Made by a program: the position numbers and the translations under genes. This document shows, piece after piece, positions 37,736 to 45,951 of a stretch of 64,000 nt of DNA. How positions within the stretch are numbered: position 1 is the stretch's first letter; every line of letters begins with the position of its first letter. The DNA lies in assembly GCA_963762315.1 (NCBI GenBank), contig CAVXKO010000003.1, positions 124,001 to 188,000 of the forward strand, given 5' to 3'. This DNA comes from RPQJ01 sp963762315 (GTDB lineage: Bacteria > Pseudomonadota > Gammaproteobacteria > Steroidobacterales > Steroidobacteraceae). The notes under the pieces were generated by a model. It ran no database searches. It was given only the letters and a program-made list of their open reading frames with translations, and was not told the DNA's origin.

Positions 37736-38092
37736 GCAGGCTGTTGAAAGGATTCCTTGCGACAGCCCGATGCCGCCAGGCCACGGACGGCCCGGCGAAA
37801 TCACGCACGGTCCTGCGTGCTTGATTTCGGGAGCGCAGCGAAGGTCGCGCCTTTCGCAAGCGACGCTGGGAAATGCATGGAACGCATTTTTCAGCACCTT
37901 GTCAGCCACCTTTTTCGTGCAACCGCGCCGATCTACGGCATTCATGCGTCACCGTCAGTGACGGCCGACGTGAGCTGTGCCGCAGCGTCCCCGCCACTCC
38001 GCCATGACTTCCGCCCTCGCACCTGCAGCGCATTTCCCCGGATGGGAGCGAACCGCGCCCCACGGGACAATGCGCCTGTCGAGGAGGCCGCC
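37736..38092. other. Non-coding stretch between the recombinase relic and lipoprotein 1
   Basis: Frames on both strands are open by GC bias but have no protein-like features. GAGGAGG just before 38093 is the ribosome-binding site of lipoprotein 1. Otherwise I see nothing specific. Confidence 0.4.
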
Positions 38093-38830
38093 ATGGACAC
38101 CCGAACGTCTCTCCGCCGCCACCGTGCCGCGCTCGGCCTGTTCATGGCTCTCGGACTCGTCGGTTGCGACTCCGTCTACACGATTCACAGCATTGCTGAG
38201 CCGAGTAATGAACCGTCGACCGTTCCCGACCTGTCCGGGTTGTGGGCGCCAAGCGACACCGACCTGGCCGGTGTGGTGCTGCGCATCTCTGCGGAGGACT
38301 ACGACATCGGTCACTGTCGGAACGCCGACATGCGTCTGCTGTTAGCGAACACCGGAGAGGAAGACCCGATCGGCGATCAGATCTGCTTCGTCCCTGTCGC
38401 AGGTCACTTGGTCGCCCAGCTGCGCACCACAGGGGGCGTGCAGTTGTACCAGCAGGCTCTGTTCAAGTTCGACCAGCAATCGATGTCATTTTGCAGCGCG
38501 ATCTGGGCAGATCTGCGCGAGTGGTCGGAGGAGCATCCACAGGCGTCCGCAGCTCACGGCATTGAGTTCGCGCGTCGGGAACGGGCTGTATGGTTTATTT
38601 TTGAAGTTGAAGTCACGGATCTGTTCGTAACCTCCTCACGGAATGCCCTCCTCGAGTACTTCGATGCCAGGCTCCCGGAGGTGGCCGAGGCGTGCGACAA
38701 GGTGGATGAGGAAGGCCACTCCGGATGGGTAACGTACATCCGCCTGACGCCGTCTCGGCAACCCGACGCCGCAGACGCAGACGACACCTCGCCGTCCCAT
38801 GGCGAATCCCCTCCCGGGCGCGATCAGTGA
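38093..38830 (+). CDS. Lipoprotein of unknown family, paralog 1
   Basis: A 245-residue protein with a lipoprotein signal (LGLFMALGLVGC, lipobox LVGC). The mature part shares a clear pattern with the next gene: YTIHSI, then S-VPDLSGLW, AEDYDIGHC, IGDQICFVPVAGH, RTTGGVQLYQ, and paired later Cys (SFCSAIW, EACDK). Conserved Cys suggest disulfides. Start at the ATG at 38093 with GAGGAGG nine bases upstream. It probably sits in the inner leaflet of the outer membrane. No known family; the C-terminus (after about 215) is acidic and low-complexity. Recent tandem duplication with divergence is evident. Confidence 0.78.
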   Translation: MDTRTSLRRHRAALGLFMALGLVGCDSVYTIHSIAEPSNEPSTVPDLSGLWAPSDTDLAGVVLRISAEDYDIGHCRNADMRLLLANTGEEDPIGDQICFVPVAGHLVAQLRTTGGVQLYQQALFKFDQQSMSFCSAIWADLREWSEEHPQASAAHGIEFARRERAVWFIFEVEVTDLFVTSSRNALLEYFDARLPEVAEACDKVDEEGHSGWVTYIRLTPSRQPDAADADDTSPSHGESPPGRDQ

Positions 38831-39088
38831 TCGCGCGACAAGAGTCGCCGGAACGATTTTTGAACCGCCGCAGGGTGAGTCGCACCGCGACGAACACCAG
38901 TACAGTGGTGAGCTGCATGCAGCGACCGCCGAGGCATTGATGCCGAGGTCGGTACGCAAGCGCAGCAAGGAAGCACGGCGCGGTGGCAAAGCGTCGCGGA
39001 CCCGGAGGGCGAGGGGCAGGGCAGCCCCGTGTCAATCGAACAACTGCCGGACTTGAGCGGTTACCTAAAGCAAGCGAGGAGGCCCCGC
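38831..39088. repeat. Spacer with inverted dispersed repeat
   Basis: About 38905-38995 is the reverse-complement relative of 29810-29899, with the shared core GGTGAGCTGCATGC. It separates the two lipoprotein paralogs. No gene is supported. Confidence 0.5.
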
Positions 39089-39775
39089 ATGGAAACGCGA
39101 ACCCCCGGACACGGTCGTCTTGCCGTCCTGTCGATCCTCATGAGCCTCGGACTCTGCGGTTGCGACGACGGCTACACCATTCACAGCATCTACCAGCCGA
39201 GTCCCGGGCCGTCGTCCGTTCCCGACATGGCCGGTCTGTGGCAGTCGAGCGATGCGGGATGGAACGACGGCGTGTTGCAGATCGCTGCCGAGGACTACGA
39301 CGTCGGTCACTGCCGCCTTGCGGACATCCGGATCCTGAACATGAAGTCGAATGAAGACGACTGGGTGATCGGCGACGAGATGTGTTTCGTGCCCATCGCC
39401 GGTCACATGATCATGCAGGTTCGCACCACCGGTGAGGTGCGTCTCTATCAGGATTTTCTCGTCAAGATCGATCAGGACTCCATCACGACGTGCGGCTCGA
39501 TCTGGACGCAGTTGATGGCACTGAAACGCGATCACCCGGAACAGTTCTCCATGGAAGGTCTCGAGTACACCATTCGCAGCAAGGACTTCGAGAACGAAAT
39601 GATCGTCACCTCGTCGACCGACGAGCTTCGAGCCTACCTGGAGGTGAACCTCCCGAAGATTGCGCGCATGTGCGACGAAGGCGACGAAGAGGCTCAGCAC
39701 TGGGCCAGGTTGAAGCGACTGACGCCTCCTCGGCCGGCCGAGGAAGCAGACATCACCGTCGCCGTAGTCGCGTGA
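39089..39775 (+). CDS. Lipoprotein of unknown family, paralog 2
   Basis: A 228-residue lipoprotein (signal SILMSLGLCGC, lipobox LCGC). It parallels the upstream gene segment by segment: YTIHSIYQPS, SVPDMAGLW, AAEDYDVGHC, VIGDEMCFVPIAGH, RTTGEVRLYQ, ITTCGSIW, ARMCDEGDEE. The four Cys after the lipid anchor line up with those of paralog 1. The ATG at 39089 has GCGAGGAGG upstream, almost the same leader as paralog 1. The function is unknown, and no regulator or enzyme is linked. Confidence 0.78.
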   Translation: METRTPGHGRLAVLSILMSLGLCGCDDGYTIHSIYQPSPGPSSVPDMAGLWQSSDAGWNDGVLQIAAEDYDVGHCRLADIRILNMKSNEDDWVIGDEMCFVPIAGHMIMQVRTTGEVRLYQDFLVKIDQDSITTCGSIWTQLMALKRDHPEQFSMEGLEYTIRSKDFENEMIVTSSTDELRAYLEVNLPKIARMCDEGDEEAQHWARLKRLTPPRPAEEADITVAVVA

Positions 39776-39965
39776 CTGCCCGACTCCGCCAGCTATCTGA
39801 AGTTTGCGAGCACCCCGCCTGGCCCGGGATCCGTCTCGACCTGCCTTGACGCTGTCCCCTGGCAAACCAATTCTCGGCGCCACGACGTGGCGTTCGCTGC
39901 GCAGCAGCGTCCCTCAGCTGGATGGGGCATCCTCAATCCGATAAGTCTTGGAGTTGTCGCACCAA

Positions 39966-40001
39966 GAAAACAAAAAGGGCGGGCCCTTGCGGAACCCGCC
40001 C
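39966..40001 (-). terminator. Rho-independent terminator of the Ala-rich lipoprotein gene
   Basis: Read on the minus strand, GGGCGGG...CCCGCCC forms a strong stem and is followed by TTTTTGTTTTC. It lies about 30 bases beyond the stop of the minus-strand gene at 40032. Confidence 0.85.
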
Positions 40002-40031
40002 TGTCCGGTTCAGCTTGCGCTGAGCGGCCGA

Positions 40032-40379
40032 TTACTTCTTGGCCGCGTCCTGGATCGCTTCGCCCGTTTTCTCGACGGCCTTGCCGGTCGCGTCTACGGC
40101 GTTCGCAGTGGCTTCCTTGGTCGCGTCGGCGGCGTTCGCAGCGGCTTCCTTGGTGGCGTCGGCGGCGTCCGCAGCGGCTTCCTTGGTGGCGTCGACGGCG
40201 TCCGCAGCGGCCTCCTTGGTCGCTTCGGCGGCGGCGTCAACGGCCTCGCCGGCCTTGTCGGCAGCTTGGCCCGCGGCAGCGGCGGCGTCGGAAGCGGCTT
40301 CAGCCGCAGGGCTTTCCTTCTTGGCGCAGCCAGCGAGGGCCAGTGCGGCGAGAGCGGCGATGAGTACCATCTTGTTCAT
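40032..40379 (-). CDS. Ala-rich lipoprotein with 11-residue repeats
   Basis: A 115-residue lipoprotein (VLIAALAALALAGC, lipobox ALAGC). The mature chain is an uninterrupted Ala/Lys/Asp/Glu helix built of about six 11-residue units of the form ADAxDATKEAA, ending in EKTGEAIQDAAKK. The DNA shows the matching 33-base tandem repeats (about 40080-40240). An 11-residue period favours right-handed or LEA-like coiled coils, as in some envelope spacer lipoproteins. Start at the ATG at 40379. Single gene with its own terminator. No enzymatic role is expected. Confidence 0.8.
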   Translation of the reverse strand: MNKMVLIAALAALALAGCAKKESPAAEAASDAAAAAGQAADKAGEAVDAAAEATKEAAADAVDATKEAAADAADATKEAAANAADATKEATANAVDATGKAVEKTGEAIQDAAKK

Positions 40380-40550
40380 GGACAAGTTCCCCTTAGTCTG
40401 TTGAAACACGGAACGTCCTGGCAGTCACACGACGGTCCACGCCCTTACGAGTGCGGGCCGCAGCACGTTCAATGACAGAGTGTAGAGCGTCGATCGGGAT
40501 CCGATAGGCTTCCGACCGTCTCTGATTGGCGACGAATCGCGACGGCGCGA

Positions 40551-40740
40551 TCATTGATCGTGCGACAGGCCGAGACTGGTCGACTGCTCCACGACAAAGC
40601 CCGCTTTGGCGGCCTTGAGCGGCTTGATGAAGTAGTAGTCGAGACCGATTCCAGTCTTCGTGCGCAGCTCCACCGAGTGATCGAAGCGCAGGGACGCGAC
40701 CGCGACCCTGCGATCCGCTTCAGCGCGCTCGCTCGTGGCC
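40551..40740 (-). CDS. Possible small protein or gene fragment
   Basis: The frame ending at 40551 reads in a protein-like way (VAVASLRFDHSVELRTKTG, LDYYFIKPLKAAKAGFVVEQ), unlike the shadows around it, but no start codon with a ribosome-binding site is evident. It follows the four-helix membrane gene and could be its displaced tail or a remnant. Low confidence. Confidence 0.3.
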
Positions 40741-41160
40741 TGCCTCGTCCCGATGAAACCACGCACCGGCCGCCGGGCTGGCCAGAAAGACGACGCTTCC
40801 TGCAAGCAGGCCTGCCCCGACCAGGCCAAGGGCGAGCCAGACTGGGGACACGGTCCCGAATTCGAGTATCGACATCCGAGCGATGACGGCGACCAGACCC
40901 AGGCCAAGAATCACATAAACGATGCGCCCTAGATTTCGGCCCATCTGCACGGCCACCACGAGCACGCCCCAGGCCAGGACCGCGCAGAGTGCCGGCAGAC
41001 CGACGAATGCAACGGCGATCGGCTCGACCTGCGTGCTCTTGAGCAGCGAAAGCGCTGGCAGCGTGAGCACAAACCAGGCCAGCCACATCAGTCGCAACCC
41101 GAGCGTCACCGACCGCGGCCTTGCCTTGCTCGAGGCAGTCGGATGAGCACGCGTGTCCAC
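40720..41160 (-). CDS. Four-helix membrane protein of unknown function
   Basis: A 146-residue protein starting at GTG 41160 behind a strong AGGAGGTGTCCC site. Four hydrophobic segments follow: LMWLAWFVLTLPALSLL, IAVAFVGLPALCAVLAWGVL, IVYVILGLGLVAVIARMSI and VWLALGLVGAGLLAGSVVFL. No motif or family recognised. It is isolated, with no partner suggesting a role. Confidence 0.6.
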   Translation of the reverse strand: MDTRAHPTASSKARPRSVTLGLRLMWLAWFVLTLPALSLLKSTQVEPIAVAFVGLPALCAVLAWGVLVVAVQMGRNLGRIVYVILGLGLVAVIARMSILEFGTVSPVWLALGLVGAGLLAGSVVFLASPAAGAWFHRDEAGHERAR

Positions 41161-41507
41161 GGGACACCTCCTGCGTTCATTGTCACGCCAGCGCAGTGCG
41201 AGCTCGCATCGCGGGAAATGCGTGCGCCATCTCGCGTTGCCAGAGGTGATTGGGGTGAATAAAGACCGTACGAAAGCACCCACGCGCGTCAACGCATCTT
41301 TCACAACACGATGGCCTGCAAAGTTCGTACACCGAACAAGTCTTCCGATCCTGATCTTCCCAAAGGTGAACAAAGTCCGTACGACGTTGTCCGTCGCACC
41401 CGACTATTGGCGCTGACTCCTTCCGTGCACGGGAAGTGGCGGGCGCCTCAACTGCACTCGGATCACTCCCGGAAAGACCGCTTTGTCCCATCGGCAAGGT
41501 CTCGAAC

Positions 41508-43087
41508 CGACCGAGGGTGTGTGAAAACGATCCTGTAATTCGTGCGAATATCATCGTGCCACACGAAGGGGTGCACGATGAAGCGGTTCATCGAGAGTGA
41601 GAGCCGAGCGCAGGCCACGCTGTTCCCGGAGCGTCTGGACGACTGGATCGCCGAGGACAACCCGGTGCGGGCGGTCGATGCCTTCGTCGACGGGCTTGAT
41701 CTCGCCAAGCTCGGGTTCGAGGGCGCCGAACCAGCGGCCACAGGCCGGCCTGCGTACCACCCCGGCACGCTGCTCAAGATCTACATCTACGGCTACCTCA
41801 ACCGCCTGCCCTCGAGCCGCCGCCTGGAGCGCGAGACGCAGCGCAACCTCGAGTTGATCTGGCTCACCGGGCGGCTCGCGCCGGACTTCAAGACGATCGC
41901 CGACTTCCGCCGCGACAACGGCCCCGGCATCCGCCAGGCCTGCCGCCAGTTCGTGCAGCTGTGCCGCGAGATCGGGCTGTTCGAGCAGGCGCTCGTGGCG
42001 ATCGACGGCAGCAAGTTCAAGGCGGTGAACAACCGCGACAAGAACTTCACGCCGCGCAAGCTCAAAGCCCGCCAGCAGCAGCTCGATCAGAGCATCGCCC
42101 GCTACCTGGCGGACCTCGATCGGGCGGACCGGGATCCGTCTCTTGTGCCTGAAGAGCGGGTCGAGCACCTGAAGGAGAAGCTCGCCACGGTGCGTGCCCA
42201 GATGAAGAAGCTGGAGGCGATCGGCCGCCAGCTCGAAGTCGCGCCGGACCAGCAGATCTCACTGACCGACCCCGATGCACGCTCGATGGCCACCAGCGGC
42301 CGTGGCACGGGGATGGTGGGCTACAACGTGCAGGCGGCGGTCGACACCGAGCATCACCTGATCGTCGAGCACGAGGTCGTCAACGAAGGCCACGATCGCA
42401 GCCAGCTGAGCCAGATGGCTCAGCGGGCGCAGGAGACGCTCGGCACGAAGGACCTGACAGTGCTCGCTGACCGCGGCTACTTCAGCGGCGAGGAGATCCT
42501 CAAGTGCGAGCAGGCCGAGATCAAGGCGCTGGTGCCAAAGCCAATGACCTCGAACGCGACATCCAGCGGCCGCTTCGACAAGCGTGACTTCCACTACGAG
42601 GCAAAGCGCGATCGATACCGTTGCCCGGCGGGCAAGTACGCCACGCGGCGGTGCACCTCGATCCAGCACGGCATGACGATCCACCGGTACTGGTCGACCG
42701 CTTGCCCGCAGTGCCCTATCCGCAGCGCCTGCACGACCGATACCTGCCGACGCATCAACCGCTGGGAGCACGAAAGCGTGATCGAGCGGATGCAACGACG
42801 CATCGACGGCATGCCGCAGGCCGGACGGCTACGCCGCCAGACCGTGGAGCACACGTTCGGGACGCTCAAATCATGGATGGGCGCGACGCACTTCCTGACG
42901 AAGACGTTGCCGAGAGTGCGAACGGAGATGAGCTTGCAGGTCCTGGCATACAACCTGAAGCGAGTGATGCAGATCCTCGGCGTGCAGCCGCTGATCGCGG
43001 CGATGCGGGCGTGACGCTCGCTCGCGTCTCTTCGTCCGTTCGCGCTATAAAGCCATTACCGACGGCGTTTTCACACGGCCTCGACCC
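41508..43087 (+). mobile_element. IS1182-family insertion sequence, copy 2
   Basis: Matches 21091-22670 base for base at a constant offset of 20,417, apart from G in place of T at 42556. Same orientation as copy 1, with the same terminal inverted repeats. Flanks differ (CTCGAAC before, GGAGCGG after). The near-identity shows very recent duplication or recombination. Confidence 0.9.
41578..43014 (+). CDS. IS1182-family transposase, copy 2
   Basis: A 478-residue intact transposase, identical to copy 1 except for Ala in place of Ser in the TSNxTSSGR segment. All catalytic motifs are present. Together with copy 1 it bounds the 18.8 kb of accessory genes between them. Confidence 0.92.
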   Translation: MKRFIESESRAQATLFPERLDDWIAEDNPVRAVDAFVDGLDLAKLGFEGAEPAATGRPAYHPGTLLKIYIYGYLNRLPSSRRLERETQRNLELIWLTGRLAPDFKTIADFRRDNGPGIRQACRQFVQLCREIGLFEQALVAIDGSKFKAVNNRDKNFTPRKLKARQQQLDQSIARYLADLDRADRDPSLVPEERVEHLKEKLATVRAQMKKLEAIGRQLEVAPDQQISLTDPDARSMATSGRGTGMVGYNVQAAVDTEHHLIVEHEVVNEGHDRSQLSQMAQRAQETLGTKDLTVLADRGYFSGEEILKCEQAEIKALVPKPMTSNATSSGRFDKRDFHYEAKRDRYRCPAGKYATRRCTSIQHGMTIHRYWSTACPQCPIRSACTTDTCRRINRWEHESVIERMQRRIDGMPQAGRLRRQTVEHTFGTLKSWMGATHFLTKTLPRVRTEMSLQVLAYNLKRVMQILGVQPLIAAMRA

Positions 43088-43196
43088 GGAGCGGACCGCC
43101 ACCCGGTGTCCACATGGCGTGGGGAAGCTCACTTCGTGCTGACGGCACATGTCGCGAGTGTCACACTGACAAGAGACTTAATTGGGGGGCAGATCA

Positions 43197-43715
43197 ATGC
43201 ATGCAGGACGCATCGCACTTTACGCTGGCACAGTGGTGTCCATGGTGGCCGGCAGCCTTGTTGCGCTAGCCGGGCAGCGCCAATCAGCACCGCTGCGCAT
43301 TGCTGATCTGCCGGGCACCTATGAGCTGGTCGAGCGTGAGCTGGTCGGCGGCAAGGTGCTGCGGCGACCTGACGTCGCCGGCCTGTATTCCTTCGGCCAC
43401 GGGCGCGCAAACCTCAACTTGTTTATCCGCAACGCCGACGGGACGCTTGGTTCCGAGTCATCGATCATTCGCTACACACTGAGCGAGAACCAATACTGCG
43501 AGTGGATCGAATTCACGACGCGCAAGGATCTCGACGCGCCTGGCATCACGAACGAGGCGCCGGCAGTTTCTTCGCACTGCACGCCGATCAAGGCGACAGG
43601 GGACAAGGTAATCTTCGCTCCGCCGGGGGAGTCGGTCGTGACGACGTACGACCGGAACGGGTTTACCGCGGTCATCCAGGGTCAGTTCACCGATCATTGG
43701 CGCAAGATCGACTGA
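43197..43715 (+). CDS. Lipocalin-like exported protein
   Basis: A 172-residue protein. An N-terminal signal or anchor (ALYAGTVVSMVAGSLVALAG) is followed by LPGTYELVERELVGGKVL and a series of short strands ending TDHWRKID, which fits the small lipocalin-like barrels annotated in proteobacteria. Two Cys (QYCEW, SHCTP) may pair. Start at the ATG at 43197 behind GGGGGGC. It lies 109 bases after the IS copy and may be expressed from promoters in the element. Ligand and role unknown. Confidence 0.6.
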   Translation: MHAGRIALYAGTVVSMVAGSLVALAGQRQSAPLRIADLPGTYELVERELVGGKVLRRPDVAGLYSFGHGRANLNLFIRNADGTLGSESSIIRYTLSENQYCEWIEFTTRKDLDAPGITNEAPAVSSHCTPIKATGDKVIFAPPGESVVTTYDRNGFTAVIQGQFTDHWRKID

Positions 43716-44080
43716 GGTCCCTTCGCTCCTGTCGCTACGGCCAACCCGCTCGTGCGGTGGCGCTTGGCCGGTTGCCCTCCGCCGTAAGTGTCTGCAATCT
43801 CGCGGTCCCTCGTAGCGCCCGGAATCCCGCTCTCCATAGCGGACCATCAAGGGGGACCAACGACCCTGAAGAGACATTCGCTTTCCTATTCGCGCCGCCT
43901 CGAAGCTGCCGGTCGGACCCGGATGCCCGATAAGACGACCCAGGCATTGGAGACGACAGCCCACCTCTCGGCCTAGCACTTTGCCCAGTACAGCACCGGG
44001 CCCGAGGCGTGATTGCCCGCGCGCCCAGACTGACGGATCGATCTGGCGCGCAGGCTGCATTCAGACGGCGGCCTCGGTGA
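43716..44080. other. Gene-poor region
   Basis: No gene is supported. GGCCAACCCGC...GCGGTGGCGCTTGGCC near 43740-43773 can form an interrupted hairpin that might act as a terminator for the lipocalin-like gene. Nothing else is recognised. Confidence 0.35.
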
Positions 44081-45085
44081 TCAAGCCCCCCTGCCCGGCC
44101 ACAGAGACTTCAGCCTGCCGACGGCGGGGCCCAGCACTTTGCCAGCCAAGGGCGCAACCAGGGCACCCACTGCCAGCCCCACCACCGCATCGATGGCCGC
44201 CCGAACCACCCAGGCCACAAAACCGGGGGACACCGGGGTGGCCGCGCGCGCCAGGGCGGTCACGCCTTGAACCCACTGCTCGGGCGCTTTCAAGCCCAGA
44301 TCGTAAGCGCCATGGATCACGATATGGCCACCGACCCAGAGCATCGCCACCATGCCGACCGTGCCCAGCACCTTCAGGAACAGCGGCATACCCAGCACGA
44401 TGCCGCGGCCCAGGGCCCGCACCGCGCCGTTGCCCGTGCGCGCCAGCAGGGCGCCGAAGTCATCGGCCTTGACGATCAGCGCCACCGCGCCATAAACCGC
44501 CACGGTCATGCCGAGGCCCACCAGCCCCAGCACCACACCTTGCACCCAGGTTGCCAGCCCGGTCAGCGTGGCCAGTGTGATGGCCATGATCTCGGCCGAC
44601 AGGATGAAGTCAGTGCGGATGGCGCTGCTGACGCGTTCGCCTTCCACAACCTCGGGTGCCTTGGCCTCGTCGTCGTCCGAGAGGCCGTCGGCATCTGCCC
44701 TGGCGCCATGCCGACCCCGGCCCAACAGGTCAGCCACCTTGTGCCAGCCTTCAAGGCACAGAAACGCCCCGCCGAGCATCAGCAGCGGCGTGATGGCCCA
44801 GGGCGCGAAAAAACCCAGCAGCAGCGCGCCCGGCAACAGGAACAAAAGCTTGTTCTTGAGCGACCCGAAGCCGATCTTGCCGATGATCGGCAGCTCCCGG
44901 TCCGCCGCAAACCCCACCACATATCGCGGCGTGACAGCAGCGTCGTCGATGACGATGCCGGCGGCCTTTGATGCCGCCTTCGAACCTGCCTTGGCCGCTT
45001 GTGCGGCGGCATCGTCCAGCGAGGCAGCGGCCAGTTTGGCTATCGCGGCCACATCATCCAGCAGTGCAATCAGACCCGTACTCAC
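44081..45085 (-). CDS. DUF808 (YedI-type) membrane protein
   Basis: A 334-residue protein. The N-terminus is diagnostic of the family: STGLIALLDDVAAIAKLAA, then ASLDDAAAQAAKAGSKAA and GIVIDDAAVTPRYV. Several membrane helices follow (LLFLLPGALLLGFFAPWAI, VVLGLVGLGMTVAVYGAVAL, VVGLAVGALVAPLAGKVLG) around a charged loop (about 130-160). The family is widespread and its function unknown. It stands alone between two gene-poor stretches. Confidence 0.88.
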   Translation of the reverse strand: MSTGLIALLDDVAAIAKLAAASLDDAAAQAAKAGSKAASKAAGIVIDDAAVTPRYVVGFAADRELPIIGKIGFGSLKNKLLFLLPGALLLGFFAPWAITPLLMLGGAFLCLEGWHKVADLLGRGRHGARADADGLSDDDEAKAPEVVEGERVSSAIRTDFILSAEIMAITLATLTGLATWVQGVVLGLVGLGMTVAVYGAVALIVKADDFGALLARTGNGAVRALGRGIVLGMPLFLKVLGTVGMVAMLWVGGHIVIHGAYDLGLKAPEQWVQGVTALARAATPVSPGFVAWVVRAAIDAVVGLAVGALVAPLAGKVLGPAVGRLKSLWPGRGA

Positions 45086-45136
45086 GCTGGCTCCCTATCC
45101 GTCCCCGGGCTGCCATCATCTCCGAAAAGCCTTTAG

Positions 45137-45253
45137 GCCTCGCGTCTGTTGCAGGACGCGTTAATCCGCAACCTGCAGACCTTGGCGGAGTCAAGCCAGC
45201 GCTTGTCCAGCAAGATCAAGTCCAGCGAACAGGAATTGCCTGTGCCGAGCTAG
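45137..45253 (+). pseudogene. Remnant of a HepT/DUF86-type toxin gene
   Basis: A 38-codon open stretch between stops reads LLQDALIRNLQTLAESSQRL followed by SSKIK, which matches the middle helix of DUF86/HepT RNase-like proteins from minimal nucleotidyltransferase toxin-antitoxin pairs. The catalytic RxxxxH region that should follow is missing, and no MntA-like partner is near. A truncated relic. Confidence 0.55.
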
Positions 45254-45513
45254 GCAGTGAACCGCATGGCCGCGCACCTCAACCCTCAGGGCTGAACCGA
45301 ACGGCTGCTTGGCCGCTGAACGTCCGGCGGCTTGTGGCCGACTCTACGCGTACAGGAGTGTCGGCTTTCCTTTGGCCTCGGGCAACGACCAGAATCCTGT
45401 ACCCGATTGCGGCCCTTGTACGGGGAAAGACGACCCGAAGTGGTCGTCAGCCGTGTCGAGAAACGGCCTCGCAACGTTTGAGCTCAGCCGCTGGCGGAGA
45501 CTGGCCAAGGGCG
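45254..45513. repeat. Intergenic stretch with two repeat families
   Basis: 45331-45367 (TGGCCGACTCTACGCGTACA, then GTGTCGGCTT) recurs with changes at 46171-46208. 45402-45450 (GCGGCCCTTGTACGG ... GACCCGAAGTGG) belongs to the motif also seen at 30094 and 46355. No gene is seen. Confidence 0.45.
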
Positions 45514-45951
45514 TCATGCACCGTCGCTGAGCAGATAGCCTCTTTGCGCGTACGGGAACGTGGCCAGCTCTGCGTTGGCGGCTGAATCCGCGATGAAGTA
45601 CGCCCGGACCTCGGCGATACGGCCGTCTCGCATGACGTACCACTCGGTGCCTCGCGCCATAAGCCGGAGCTTGCTTCCCGGCGGGGTCGACAAGCAACTC
45701 CACTCGTTGACGACTTCGTCGCCGCTGGCAATGATCCGATCGATTGACCAGAGCGGGTCCAGAGCATGTTTGTACTTTCGCCAATATCGGGCGAGGTGCT
45801 CCGCGCCAGCGATCGGTGGAAACGATGGCGGCAAGAAGTAGTGACAAACGTCTGGTGCGAGCGTGCTCAGCAGATCCTCGAGATTGCCGGTGTTGCAACC
45901 GTCAAAGTACTTGCGGACGACCGCGATATTTGTGGCTTCGATGTCTTTCAT
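45514..45951 (-). CDS. SnoaL-like / NTF2-fold protein
   Basis: A 145-residue single-domain protein with the NTF2/SnoaL layout: an N-terminal helix (NIAVVRKYFDGCNTGNLEDL), then LAPDVCHYFLPP, HLARYWRKYKHA, and strands DEVVNEWSCLS and TEWYVMRDGRIAEVRAYFI. The C-terminal strand with GRIAEVRAYF is characteristic. Members include ketosteroid isomerase-like enzymes and polyketide cyclases, and many have no known reaction. Start at the ATG at 45951. No operon partner. Confidence 0.8.
   Translation of the reverse strand: MKDIEATNIAVVRKYFDGCNTGNLEDLLSTLAPDVCHYFLPPSFPPIAGAEHLARYWRKYKHALDPLWSIDRIIASGDEVVNEWSCLSTPPGSKLRLMARGTEWYVMRDGRIAEVRAYFIADSAANAELATFPYAQRGYLLSDGA

Noticed and set aside
38817..40570. 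Shared GGCGCGATCAxTGATCG motif at 38817 and 40546 as a repeat element
   Set aside because: Each overlaps the last codons of a frame ending Asp-Gln-stop; a match this short can arise by chance.
43458..44060. Minus-strand 200-residue frame opposite the lipocalin-like gene
   Set aside because: Shadow frame; the plus-strand gene has a signal peptide, ribosome-binding site and balanced composition.
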